From the NCBI RefSeq assembly GCF_050003625.1, contig NC_134397.1, positions 70,468,669 through 70,532,668 on the forward strand: a stretch of DNA of 64,000 nt. Direction: 5' to 3'. Positions within the stretch are counted from its first letter, which is position 1; each line of letters opens with the position of its first letter. Of the stretch, positions 34,367-46,067 are shown one piece after another. Origin of the DNA: Haematobia irritans. Its lineage: Eukaryota; Arthropoda; Insecta; Diptera; Muscidae. A program made the translations under genes and the position numbers. The notes below the pieces were generated by a model. It did not search any database. It saw only the letters and a list, made by a program, of their open reading frames with translations, and was not told the origin of the DNA.

Positions 34367-35197
34367 TAGGCAATCAATTCTTATATTCGAAAAATGAGCA
34401 CTAACTACAATCACAAATAATGGGGAACATGATACTGATATTGGGAGTAGGGCTTCCTTATTCAATGGGGATATTTGGAACCATCCCCCAACAATATTTT
34501 CTTCAGTATTATTTATTTATAAAAACACAAACGGTCCCCTAAATAAATCACCAAGCTACTAGGAAAAATACCAAATATTATTTGCTGTAAGACTACTTTG
34601 CCATTTCATATATAAAGTAGCCAAGCATACAAAAAAAAAAAAAAACATAAAAAGCAAACAAAATAATAAACCCCAATAAAGCAAACAAAATTGAATAAAA
34701 GTAATATCATCCTTAATGCATTGACATGTGTTTTAGCTGCCGATTTATTGGATAGCATTGAATTTATGTTACATTGGCACTTTTCAATATTATAATAATT
34801 ATGTTCCCTGATATTGACTCAGACTTGGGCAATGGTTTTTTGAAAATCATCGCCAGAATTATGGTTTCTGCACAGTTGGAAGATGCTTGAGTTAAGGCAA
34901 TTGGTCCGACTACCACTGCTGCTGCTAAAGCACTACCATAATTAATCAATTTTCGTTGAAGTATATTAGTGAAAATCTCAATGGTCTCAATACCAAAGAA
35001 AAATATCGAAATAAACAAAAAAAAATGGAAAATACCAGTAACCACAACGTTTTGCGTAAACGGTGATACCCTTTCTGCAAATTACACAGCACAGTGATAC
35101 GAACCGAGAAATATGATAACATGATTTGATATTGTTGCGGGAGTTCATGGAAAATTGTTTTTTTCAATCGAAGTGAAATTTTAGACCAACAAAGTTT
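34367..35197. other. Low-repeat segment with overlapping hydrophobic open frames
   Basis: On the minus strand two frames overlap: 34946-35167 (MKKTIFHELPQQYQIML...) and 34764-35045 (...FFLFISIFFFGIETIEIF... GSALAAAVVVGPIALTQASS...). Both contain hydrophobic runs that could span a membrane, but I recognise no family, there is no single frame joining them, and splice sites cannot be argued. It may be a decayed membrane-protein exon or chance. The rest is AT-rich with A runs (34629-34646). Confidence 0.3.
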
Positions 35198-37053
35198 ATT
35201 ATACCCTAAACCACATAGTGGTCAGGGTATAATAAGTTTGATCGGCCAAAAAATGTGCCTACCAGAAATATTGATTCTAGACCCCATAAAATATATACCG
35301 ATCGACTCAGAATCACCTCCTGAGTCGATATAGCGCTTGGTGTCCGTCCGTCCGTCCGTCTGTCCATGTATTTGTTGTTCACACGATTCCGGCCGCAATT
35401 ATTAACCGATTTTGATGAAATTTGGTACAGGGAGTTTTTTGGGCACAAGGACGAACGCTATTGAATTTGGAAGAAATCGGATCAAATTTAGATATAGCTC
35501 CCATATATATGTATCGCCCGATTTCGACAAATGGGGTCACGTTGCGCGTTTTTTCAAACGGATCGTCACCAAATTTGGCAAAAAGTAATATTTTCCATCG
35601 CCCTTCAAGTCTGCAAAATTTCATCCAAATGGGTTCAGAGTTAGATATAGCTCCCATATATATGTATAGCCCGATTTTCCCAAATTTGGCCATAGAACAC
35701 TTATTTATTAACCGATCTTACTACAAGTTGGCTAGATCCAGTCCTCTATAGTACTAACTATATGTGTAAAATTTCATCGAAATCGGTTCAAATTTAAATA
35801 TAGCTCCCATATATGTATCGCCCGATTTTCAAAAATTCGCCCTTATAACCTTATGTTTGACCATACAGCCCTCATTTCGTAACTGATCTTACTCAAATTG
35901 GTTCAGATTTAGATATAGCTTCCATATGTATGCATCGCTCGATTTTCCCTAATTTGGCCATAGTACTCTTATTTATTAACCAATGTTACACAAATTTCAA
36001 ATTTTGATGTACTAGCCGATCGTACTTATGCGTACTTGTAGCTCTTACATCAGAATATTGCTCGATTTTTACAAATTTGTATTTATTACCCACACTAATT
36101 TAACGATTTTCTCTTTTTTAATAATGGGCTCAATATTAGTGGCATACTAACTCCGTAGGCACAATATCAACACAGCCAGTGTTGCTAGAAGTAGGGAAAA
36201 ATCCCTATATGTAGGGGTTTTCTAATATTTAGCGTCTTGTAGGGACGTAGGGCCACAATGTAGGACATTTTCACTCAACACGATTTGTAATAATTTTTAC
36301 ATTTTGGTGGCTCTAGAGGAGGAAATTAGAAGCCGGCAAGGCTTGATCTTTAACAATGTGTGGTAAACTTTATTTCTGTAGAAAATTTTGTCAACATTTT
36401 ATTTCTATTGAATATTTTGTCAAAATTGTATTTCTATAGAATTTTTTTTCAAAATATTATTTCTATAAAAAATTTTCTCAAAATTTTATTTCTCTGGAAT
36501 TTTTTCTCAAAATTTTGTTTCTATAGAATTTATTGTCAAAATTTTATTTCTATAGAAAAATTTCTCACAAAAATTTGTTTATAGAAACTTTTTCCAAAAT
36601 TTAACAAAAAAGATTACTAATTTGGGTAGAATTCTACCAACTGTGGCAACCGTGGTGGTAATACAAATTTATATTCTAAGTTATATACGTCGCATATTCA
36701 TGTTTTAAGATAATCAAGTACTTAGAACCATTTTTGTTTTGTAAAATTTTTTAAATTTAACGAAAAATATAGTAGGGAAAATTGTTTGGGAATGCATGGG
36801 AAAGTAGGGAACTTTTTTTGTCCTTGTAGGATAAACCGAACATTTTCCCTGGCAACATTGACTATGAGCTATAGTCAGATTGACACAAAGCACCCATAGA
36901 CATGTACCCCTTAATTTTCTTAAATATGCAACTGCGGTTTATCTCCCAGACCTATATGTTACCCCACAAATGCTTATGATTACTAATTCTGTAATGGTGG
37001 TTTAGGGTATGATATAGTCGGCCCCGCCCGACTTTCTACTTTACTTACTTGTT
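35198..37053 (-). mobile_element. Family C (DINE-1-like) element, near complete
   Basis: Minus-strand 5' end AACAAGTAAGTAAAGTAGAAA, palindrome gtcgggcggggccgac, then TACCCTAAACCAC. The 3' stem-loop at 35200-35233 (TACCCTAAACCACATAGTGG / TCAGGGTA) closes the other end. The (GTCC) run is at 35342-35361 and the block accccataaaatatataccg at 35281. Internal units are 'tagatatagctcccatatat' / 'atgtatcgcccgattt'. At about 36165-36855 a further segment with CAGTGTTGCTAGAAG / CTGGCAACATTG ends and a 29-bp array is embedded, perhaps another nested element. Confidence 0.75.
36360..36600 (-). repeat. 29-bp array inside family C
   Basis: About eight units of tttctatagaa-ttttgtcaaaat on this strand, the complement of the family A array, more diverged than elsewhere. 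Followed by gggtagaattctaccaactg, the same flank as the alternative module at 13956 and 5133. Confidence 0.8.
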
Positions 37054-37570
37054 TTATTAATGAAGTTGTCTCCTATGTTTATGGTACCTCTTGTAACACG
37101 TGTCCTTTCTGTCAGGCTGTCTGTCTGTTGTAATCACGCTACAGCCGCAGGCGGGCCAACTTCGAAGATGGGCTTTATCGGTACAGGTTTTCATATAACC
37201 CACATATAAACCGATCCCCCGATTTGAGCTTCTATAAATCTGAATTTCTATCAGAACTGTCGTGCGGATAAAAATCTATAGAATTTAAATTTCAACATAT
37301 CTAAAACTGAAAGATTTCTTAAAGTGAAACAAAAACGGTTGTCATAAATACGGAATGTGATGTACTCGTAGTATCCATCTAGAAACTTTAAATTTATTTT
37401 CGGGAAGCCTACCATTTGATCGAACCAACTTGATAGAGTATATGTGATTAAATCCATCTGAAATTCTATGTATTTCTAAGTAACCCTCCACGACGAGTTT
37501 GGAAAGGAAACTTTGATTCCCTGTGGTGGGTATATTATTTAAGATTCGGCTCTTCCGAATTTAAGTCCGT
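37054..37570 (-). mobile_element. Very degraded DINE-1-like element
   Basis: ctgtctgtctgttgtaatca and cacgctacagcc near 37110-37145, ttatcggtacaggttttcat and 'ataaaccgatcccccgattt' near 37170-37225, and a far end with tggtgggtatattatttaag and attcggctcttccgaattta (37530-37565) echo the order of family A, but with little sequence kept. Confidence 0.45.
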
Positions 37571-38742
37571 ATGTAATTATTTTGCTTTTAATTTGCAGCA
37601 CTGTACACTTTTAGTTTTTTATCAACTGTTTTTTGGTTTGTTAAGCAAAAAACTACACATAATAAATTATATTCGCGCTGAGTTGAAAACAATATTACCG
37701 GTCAATTGGAATTATGTAGCTGGTCTGGTGCTGTGTCCTTACAGTAATTCACATTTCCTTGGACCTGAGTAAGTCATGCAAAATTAAAATAAAAAATAAA
37801 AAAACAACAAACCAACAACAACAACAACAAAATTCCCTTGGACAACCTACATTTTATTCCATTATGGTTTTGTTTTTATTTTTGATGGTATTTCTGGTTG
37901 GATGTTCTGTTTTGAACAATGGATTGGTGTTTGTGTTGCCCTGCATATACTTTCCTTGCTTTACAATCTTGAATGTTGTTTTTTGGGGGAGCTTTTATGA
38001 AATTTATGTAAACACTATGTTGATTATATTTTTGAGTTATGAGCTTGCGATGAATTTATTTTGCCCAAAACAAAAACGGAGAAAAAAAAATTTAAAGGCT
38101 CCTCCTTATGATCCACACCCTGGTTTGCGATAATAATGCCCCAATCACAACGCCTTGCACCAAATCTCATCGACAGCAGCAGCATCAATTTTCTTATAAT
38201 CGTCCTCATCATATCTGGTTTTCTTTGGCCGTGATAAAGAAAAATGGTCATTGATGATGATCATGAAGGTGATGTCCATGCCTATTCGGCTGATGATCCC
38301 CATGATGTCTCTATTATTTTGTTCAACGCTGCAGTCATCCAAAAACAAAAAACGAAGGAAGATCCATCACAAAAGCAAGCGCCTTTTTTTATGGACCTTA
38401 TTATATGGTACATCACAATCAAACCACATGAACCTAATGACCAACAAAGCACCGCTGGTACTTGAGTACCTTACATAAATGCTTATCTCAGAGGTCGTAA
38501 ATTAAACTTTTCGTGCGTGTAATTATGAGTTGCATTTAGAGGAGTTAAAGTTGTAAATTAAAAGAATCGCACACTAAAATGTCCCATTAACAAATTAAAT
38601 TTGATTTACGATTAATTTTATTTGGCATCGACAACTCTGTTTGTTTTTTTTTTACTTTGTTTGTGTGGGAGACTACAATGTCTTTTTATACAAATATTGA
38701 TTTTATGTTTGAGAGATTTATACATGTTTAAGCTAACATCTT
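37571..38742. other. Low-repeat segment, no gene recognised
   Basis: The longest frame, 37759-38133 on the plus strand (124 codons), begins with a Lys/Gln-rich part from a (caa) run and then hydrophobic segments (FLFLMVFLVGCSVL, IYFPCFTILNVVFW). No domain recognised. Codon choice looks like plain AT-rich DNA and the opposite strand is also partly open. I list it only as a weak candidate. Confidence 0.25.
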
Positions 38743-39959
38743 AACAAGTATATACGGCCGTAAGTTCGGCAAGGCCGAATCTTATGTGCCCTCCACCATG
38801 GATTGCGTAGAAACTTCTACGTAAGACTGCCATCCACAAAATTCAACTCACATGGTTGTTAAATATCATATACTACCACCACGTACCAAATTTCAACCAG
38901 ATCGGATGAATTTTGCTTCTCCAAAAGGCACCGGAGGTCAAATCTGGGGATCGGTTTATATGGGAGCTATATATTATTATGGACTGATAGAAACCAATTC
39001 CTGCATGGTTGTTGGATACCCTATACTAACATCACGTACCAAATTTCAACCGAATGGGAAGAATTTTGCTCTTCCAAGGTGCTCCGGAGGTCAAATCTGG
39101 GGATCGGTTTATATGGGGCCTATATATAATTATGGACCGATATCGACCAATCTTTGCATGGGTGTTTGAGCCCACATATTATCATCACGTACAAAATTTC
39201 AACTGAATCAGATGAATTTTGGTCTTCCAAGAGGCTCCGGAGGTCAAATCTGGTGATCGGTTTACATGGGGGCTATATATAATTATCGACCGATATGGAC
39301 CAATTTTTACATGGTTGTTAGAGACCATATACTAACACCATGTACCAAATTTCAGCCGGATCGGATGAAATTTGCTTCTCTTAGAGGCTCCCCAAGCCAA
39401 ATCGGGGGATCGCATGGTTGTTAGAAACCATATACTAACACCATGCACCAAATTTCAGCCGAATCGGATGAAATTTGCTTATCTTAGAGGCTCCCCAAGG
39501 CAAATCGGGGGATCGGTTTATATGGGGGCTATATATAATTATGGACCGATGTGGACCAATTTTTGCATGGTTGTTAGAGACCATATACTAGCACCATGTA
39601 CCAAATTTCAGCCGGATCGGATGAAATTTGCTTCTCTTAGAGGCCTCGCAAGCCAAATTTGGGGGTCCGTTTATATGGGAGCTATAAGTAAAAGTGGACC
39701 GATATGGCCCATTTACAATACCATCCGACCTAAATCAATAACAACTACTTGTGCCAAGTTTCAAGTCGATAGCTTGTTTCGTTCGGAAGTTAGCCTGATT
39801 TCAACAGACGGACGGACGGACGGACATGCTCAGATCGACTCAGAATTTCACCACGACCCAGAATATATATACTTTATGGGGTCTTAGAGCAATATTTCGA
39901 TGTGTTACAAACGGAATGACAAAGTTAATATACCCCCCATCCTATGGTGGAGGGTATAA
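38743..39959 (+). mobile_element. Family A element without 29-bp array
   Basis: Full 5' end (AACAAGTATATACGGCCGTA, palindrome with one change: ggcaaggccgaa) and full 3' end. About five 153-bp units, with a shortened one at 39361-39420. Near-identical over several hundred bases to the inverted copy at 50896-51829 (shared words ccttccaaggtgctccggag and gataccctatac/gtatccaac), so these two are probably recent relatives. Confidence 0.8.
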
Positions 39960-39979
39960 AAATTTGTATGAAACAAAGT

Positions 39980-40130
39980 AAAGTGGGGGTACCTCCTAGC
40001 ACACAAAAGACTTAAGTCACAAACTTGGGTTGTTACTTGAACAAAAAAAAAAACAAAACGGGAGATGAGTACCTTCTAGCACACAAAAGACTTAAGGCAC
40101 AAACATGTATTGTTGCTTGAACATATGTTT
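39980..40130 (+). repeat. Two direct copies of a roughly 70-base unit
   Basis: The unit 'acctcctagcacacaaaaga' + cttaagtcacaaac + ttgttacttgaac appears twice, about 80 bases apart, with few changes. Single related copies occur near 9553 and 25387. Nature unknown. Confidence 0.6.
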
Positions 40131-41894
40131 CTTTCTCATCTTATTCATTCACGCGATTAATTGAACCACTAAAACATATAATTGAAATTGTTTCAATAAC
40201 GAAAATGATAATATCAAACACAGAACTAATTAGAAATAAACAAGTGTATACGGCCGTAAGTTCGGCCAGGCCGAAGCTTATGTACCTTCCACCATGGATT
40301 GCGTAGAAACTTCTACTGAAGACTGTCATCCACAATCGAATTACTTGGGTTGCAGTAACACTTGCCGATGGCAAGGTATCTTAAGACTTCCTAACACCGT
40401 CTTCTAATTATATATTACGTATATAATTAAGTTTGACAAAATTTTGTATAGAAATAAAATTTTGATAAAAGTTTCAATAGAAATAAAATTTTGCTAACAT
40501 TTTCTATAGAAGTAAAATTTGGACAAAATTTTCTATAGAAATAAATTTTTGTCAAGATTTTCTATAGAAATAAAATTTTGACAAAAAATTATATTGAAAT
40601 AAAATTTTGCCAAAATTTTCTATAGAAATGAAGTTTGACAAAATTTTTATAGGAATAACAGTTTGAAAAAATTTTAGATAGAAATAAAATTTTGACAAAA
40701 TTTTCTTTAGAAATAAAATTTTGGTAGATTATTTTGGCTCAAGTGGCAACCATGATTATGAACCCATGGACCAATTTTTGTGTGATTGGGGATCGGCCAT
40801 ATATAACTATAGACCGATATGGACCAAATTTGGCATGGTTATTAGCGGCCTCATACTAACACCACGTTGCAAATTTCAACCGGATCGGATGAATTTTGTT
40901 TCTCCAAGAGACTCCGGAGATCAAATCTGGAGAACGGTTTATATGGGGGCTATATATAATTATGGGCCGATATGGAGCAATTCGTGTCCATATCGTGTTT
41001 GTTAGATGCCACATATTAGCACCACGTTCCAAATTTCAACCGAATCGGATGAATTTTGCTCCTCCAAGAGGCTCCGGAAGACAAATCTGGGGATCGGTTT
41101 ATATGGGGGCTATATATAATTATGGACCTATATGGACCAATTCTTGCATGGTTGTTAGAGACCATATATTAACACCACGTACCAAATTTCAACCGGATCG
41201 GATGACTTTTGCTTCTCTAAGAAGCTCCGGTGGTCAAATCTTGGGATCGGTTTATATGGGGACTATATATAATTACGGACCGATATGGACCAGTTTTTGC
41301 ATGGTTGTTAGAGACCATATGCTAATGTACCAAATTTCAACCGGATCGGATTAATTTTGCTCCTCTAAGAGGCTCCGGAGGTCAAATCTGGGGATCGGTT
41401 TATATGGGGGCTATATATAATTATGGACCGATATGGACCAATTTTTGTATGGTTATTAGAGATCATATACTTACACCATGCACAAAATTTCAGCCAGATC
41501 GGATGAAACAGGGCTGTGGAGCCGGAGTCGGAGTCTGAAGATTTTGCTGGAGCCGGAGTCGTAAAAATTTTGCTCGACTCCGACTCCGGCTAAACCAAAT
41601 TTTTTAAAACACTTCACATTTTTGTAACTAAGCAAGTTTTTATGCAAATTAGTTTCCATTGCGCTATTCATTCGATCAATGTACAGCATGATTGTAAATG
41701 AAAATCAACTTCCAATTACGGCTATCTTTTTATGTTTCCTAGAATGTTAGACTAGCAGATGGGCTGGATCGATCCATTTTAATGCACATATCAATTTATT
41801 TGAAATATTTTGAACAATCGGTATTATTTTTATTTTAATTTTATTTTAAGGCCATATACATATGTGGAATATTGACAGACAATTTTTTCAAAGT

Positions 41895-42296
41895 TGTTTT
41901 TTTATAGAAAATTTTGTCACAATGTTATTTCTATAAAAAGTTTTGTCAAAATTTTATTTCTATAGCAAATTTTGCAAAATTTTATTTCTATAAAAAATTA
42001 ATTCAAAATTTTATTACTATAGAAATATATTTTTCTATAGAAGATTTTGTCAAAATTTTATTTCTATAGAAAATTGAGTCAAAATTTTGTTTCTCTAGTA
42101 TATTTTGCAAAATTTTATTTCTATATTACATTTTGCAAAATTTTGTTTGCGACAAAATTTTTTTTTTAAATGGTGTTTCTTTTGATAATTTTTTTCAAAC
42201 TTTTATTTCTATTAAAAATTTTGCCAAATGTTATTTCTATACAAATTTTATTCTAAATTTTATTTCTATATATTTGGTCAAAATTTGATTTCTATA
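41895..42296 (-). repeat. 29-bp array inside the hAT element
   Basis: Units of tttctatagaaaattttgtc with many small losses. The array resumes on the other side of the Helitron-like element (44853-44950), showing that the latter inserted into it. Confidence 0.75.
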
Positions 42297-44852
42297 GCAT
42301 AACCCGGCCCGCTTCGCTGCGCCTTCCGAAGCATATTTGGAGGAATATTTTGCGTTAACTTAGTCAACTATATCCTTCGTGCTGAAAACAAATTCGAAAA
42401 GATTTGAATTCTGTTAAACAAATCGGACTACATGATTTTTCGTTTATAGGTACAAATACGGCGGGAGAGGGTGTACCTTCTGCTATATTTCTTGTGAATT
42501 TTAAGTGTGGTTTGTCAAGGAAAGGTATCCTTCTCCTCAACATGTCTGAAAATTAAGCACTATATTATAATAACATACAAAGAATTACTGTTTCCCATAC
42601 AATAAATCGGAAAAAGCAAAAATAGTAAAACATTTTACCACATTAACATTTGCTAAAATGTTGGAAAATGATGCACCCTCTACGTTGGCTGCCAATTTCA
42701 TGTAAATTTAAGTTCTTTACTAAAAAGAAGTCTGGCAGAAGCCTGTGCAAAAATCATAAAATTATATACCGAGTTCCCATTTACGGACAACCCTCTACTT
42801 TCAATTTAAGAAAAAAAAAACGGACAAAAGGGAACCCTCCCCCCACCATCGCTCCACTCCGACCTGATATCGGACTATCACGTACCCTATATTAATTTCG
42901 CAACTACTCAATGGTCCCTATAAATTCTATCGAAGTAAATCGACAAAGTTTATTTCAATTTTCCCCTTCCCCAACCAGATATCGAAAAATCATATACTAA
43001 TTTAAAAATCATGTATAAATTTAATCACCTCCTCCCACGTTCCCTGTAAAATTCAAGTAGATCGGCGATGTTTAAATTTTGCTCTATTGTTTTAAAGGGA
43101 CGTCACTTTCCCCGATACAATATCGACAAACACCGTAGTGAATAGCACCCCTAACCTTCCCTGAAAATTCTTGAAACTTTCCTTCAAGTGTGGGGCAAGG
43201 AAGGTTGCCTCTTCGTTCATAACCTTCCCCCACTGCATTTGTAAATTTCAAGAAAACTTAAGAATTGTTGTTTTTTTTTTGCAGTTTTAGAGGAGGACCT
43301 CCTCCCCGACTAAATATCGATAAGTGATGTAGCGTATCTTTTGTAAACGTCCCAGAAAATTTCAAGCAAACTATAAGCCTAAAAGGGCGGCCTCTATATA
43401 TCAACTATTAATATCGTAACCTCTCCCCAGTCCTTTGTAAATTTCAAGTAACTCGTAAAAGTTTAATTGTTTCTCTGTATGTACTTAAGAGAAGCGGATG
43501 ACTCCCTGTGCCCTTTTATTTTTATTAAAAAATCGAGAACCTGATATAAATTTCATAACCCATTTTTTCCGTAAAATTTCAGTCGTGGGAGTTTAGTTTT
43601 GTTTGTACTTTCAAACAAAAAAATTCGGGCAAAGGGGTGGTCCCCCTCCCCGACCAAATATCGAAAAATAATGTAGTGGATTTTTGTCTAGATGCCAACC
43701 CCAACATTCAATGAAAATTTAAAGCAAATCGCATAATTTTGTTCCAAGTTTCAAAAAGTAGGGCAAGGGGGAGGTCCCCCTCCCCATCCTCATATGAAAT
43801 CATCGGGTACTCCATATTAATTCCATAACCTCACCACATGTTCTCTGTAAATTTCAGATAATTTAGAGAATTTTAGTTTTTTCACTGTACTTAAAAAAAA
43901 GTCGAACAAAGGGGAGGCTCCCCTCCGCCACCAAATATCGAAGTAAAAAGTAGCGGATCTTTGTCTAGATGCCAACCCAAATCTTCAATGAAAATTTCAA
44001 GCAAATCGGTCAACTTTGGTCCAATTTTCAAAAAGTCCGACGAAGGGGAGGTCCCCCTCCGCGACCAGGTGTCAAAAAATGAGGAACCCTATTTTCACCA
44101 AATGAACGTCCCCTACGATCTCTGAAAGTTTCAAGTATATCGGTTCAGCCGTTTCGGAGCCAACTCGGAACATACAAACAAACAAACATACACTGAAAAA
44201 AAAGCATACTCGGTTCCAAAGATTTTGTCTTTACTTTAAAAAATTTGGTATTGATTCCGAGCCAAAGAAGCGGAGAGTACAAGTAAGTATACTTTTAAGA
44301 CACAATTCTCTTTTCAATTTAGGTTTTGTGTACTTGCTTCTAGGAGCAAATTTAAAATTTTCGCTTTCTCAGCTTTTTTTCTTCATATGCTATCAAAGTC
44401 CTTTAAGTTGACGGCAACTTTATTTTCCAAATTAGGTCTCGAAATTATGCTATGTTTGAAGTAAAAAACTTCTTTAAAATAAAGTTTTGAAAATCATGTC
44501 CTATATTTGAACGATTTTTTGCTTTGTAGTGAAGATGCAAAAAGACAACAAATTTAAAGACAATTTCATTAAATTTAAAGAATTTTTCTGAATTATTAAA
44601 GTCAAGTTGAACTTAGCCTATAAATTTTTTCTTTCATGTTAAGATACCCATTTTTAAGTCAAATCACTTAATTATAAGGACAATACGACTTCATTGAAAA
44701 GTTTATCGACTTTTGGACAAGGAAAATAACTTTATTTTAGAGAAATGCGTCTTCTATGCTAAGCAAAATTTGTATTCGTACTTTAAAGATATGAAATCTT
44801 TGACCTCACGACAATATTTTTTTCTGTGTAGATTGAATTTTATATATATAGA
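42297..44852 (-). mobile_element. Helitron-like element, inverted, with MITE inserted
   Basis: On the minus strand it starts TCTATATATATAAAATTCAA (from 44852) and ends gcgaagcgggccgggttatg at 42297. It follows 29903-31869 closely along its whole length (for example gtttgtcaaggaaaggtatc, tggcatctagacaaa and the ggggagg-n-cctcccc hairpins). The terminal CTAG is not preserved (reads CTATAG into the host array). A family D MITE interrupts it just inside the 5' end, between (TTTG)n and the terminal 22 bases. Confidence 0.75.
44191..44828 (-). mobile_element. Family D MITE inside the Helitron-like element
   Basis: Ends CACTGAAAAAAAAGCATACT and CGACAATATTTTTTTCTGTG with TA outside both. Opposite in orientation to 18536-19191 and very similar to it. 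Being in the innermost position, it is the youngest insertion of the stack. Confidence 0.85.
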
Positions 44853-45089
44853 TTTTGCCAAAATTTTATTTCTATAGAAAATTTTGTCAAAATTTTGTTC
44901 CTGTAGAAAATTTATATAGAAAGAAAATTTTGCAAAATTTTATTTACTAGACAAAAATTTTTCCAAAATTGTATTCAGTGAGCATACAATTTTGGAAAAA
45001 TTGCTGCTAAGTAAAAAACTTGAAATGACGCAAATTTTAAAATTTTTCAATGAATGAATCATAAATGCATTTTTTCGAAATTGTCTAAA

Positions 45090-45460
45090 CAATTATAAAT
45101 ATTTCCCAAATATTGCCCGAGTTTTGAAGAAGTCTGATTTGAGATGTTATCAAAATGTAGATCTAAATACAAAGTTGTGCAAAGTAAATTATAATCGTCC
45201 CGCCCGACTTTAGACTTTCCTTGCATTTTTATTTTTCGTTAAAATTGTGTTACGTCCCATAACGTTAGATTTAAATTGTATGTACATAGATTTTGTAGAA
45301 GTATATACAATTTTGTCCAAATCGATTCAGATTCAAATTCATGCATATGGAAATATAAACCTTTATATAGTTCACAACAAATTTAAAGGATTTGAGATAG
45401 TATCAATAATTTTGGTCCACAAATACATATACTGTTGGTATCTTCTCATATTATGATGGG
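45090..45460 (-). mobile_element. Family B fragments inside the hAT element
   Basis: cgtcccgcccgactttagac and tttccttgc (45198-45225) is a family B 5' end read on the minus strand. 45240-45440 continues with words seen at 598-844 (tagattttgtagaagtatat, attttgtccaaatcgattca, cctttatatagttcacaac). Confidence 0.6.
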
Positions 45461-46067
45461 TATTTTATATCATTATTTTATTTATTAAACATTGTCTTAA
45501 ATTTGAAATATAGAGTTCAATTGGCATCTAATGTGAAATTAAGACCTTTTTTTGCACACATAAATAAATACGATAATTTATATGGATCCACTTACGGTAC
45601 CCCCACAATAGAACTACAAATTAGTGGTATTAAAATGAGATTTAGTTATATTACCCGGAGTCGACTCCGGAGTCGGAGTCGAGCTGATGAAAAATGCTGG
45701 AGTCGGAGTCGAGCAAAATTGGCTCAACTCCACAGCCCTGGGATGAAATATGCTACTCTTATAGGCTCCGCAAGCCAAATCTGGGGGTCCGTTTATATGG
45801 GGGATATACGTAAAAGTGGACCGATATGGCCCATTCGCAATACCATCCAACCTACCTCAATAACAACTACTTGTGCCAAGTTTCAAGTCGATAGCTTGTT
45901 TCGTTCGGAAGTTAGCGTGATTTCAACAGACGGACATGCTCAGATCGACTCAATTACACCACGACCCAGAATATATATGCTTTCTGGGGTCTTAGAGCAA
46001 TATTCCGATGTGTTACAAACGGAATGACAAAGTTAATATACCCCCCATCCTATGGTAGAGGGTATAA

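Larger units (their letters stand above)
41509..45740. mobile_element. hAT element (non-autonomous as it stands)
   Basis: Ends CAGGGCTGTGGAG and CTCCACAGCCCTG are perfect 13-base inverted repeats, with GGATGAAA duplicated on both sides (41501-41508 and 45741-45748). The subterminal ggagtcggagtc repeats are typical of some hAT elements. Only about 650 bases (41509-41880 and 45480-45740) are not explained by other repeats, and they carry no transposase domain, so the coding part is gone or was never there. Confidence 0.85.
40239..46067 (+). mobile_element. Family A element hosting a nested stack
   Basis: 5' end AACAAGTGTATACGGCCGTA with both palindromes, 29-bp array (40430-40730), five 153-bp units, then interruption at 41509-45740 by a hAT element. 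The unit resumes at ggatgaaatatgctactctt, followed by the complete 3' module and stem-loop ending ggtagagggtataaaaa. The microsatellite is reduced to one GGAC. Without the insertion the element is about 1.6 kb, in line with other copies. Confidence 0.85.

Noticed and set aside
36165..36855. CAGTGTTGC / GCAACATTG segment as a confirmed hAT insertion
   Set aside because: The ends look plausible, but the 8 bases outside do not match, and the second family C copy (51830-52085) keeps part of the segment without clear borders.
37759..38133. 124-codon frame as a small membrane protein
   Set aside because: The start lies in a lysine- and glutamine-coding A-rich/CAA run, no domain is recognisable, and the composition matches surrounding AT-rich DNA.
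42650..42895. 81-codon frame shared with 31273-31476
   Set aside because: The same non-coding part of the two Helitron-like copies read in corresponding frames; Lys-rich and broken elsewhere.
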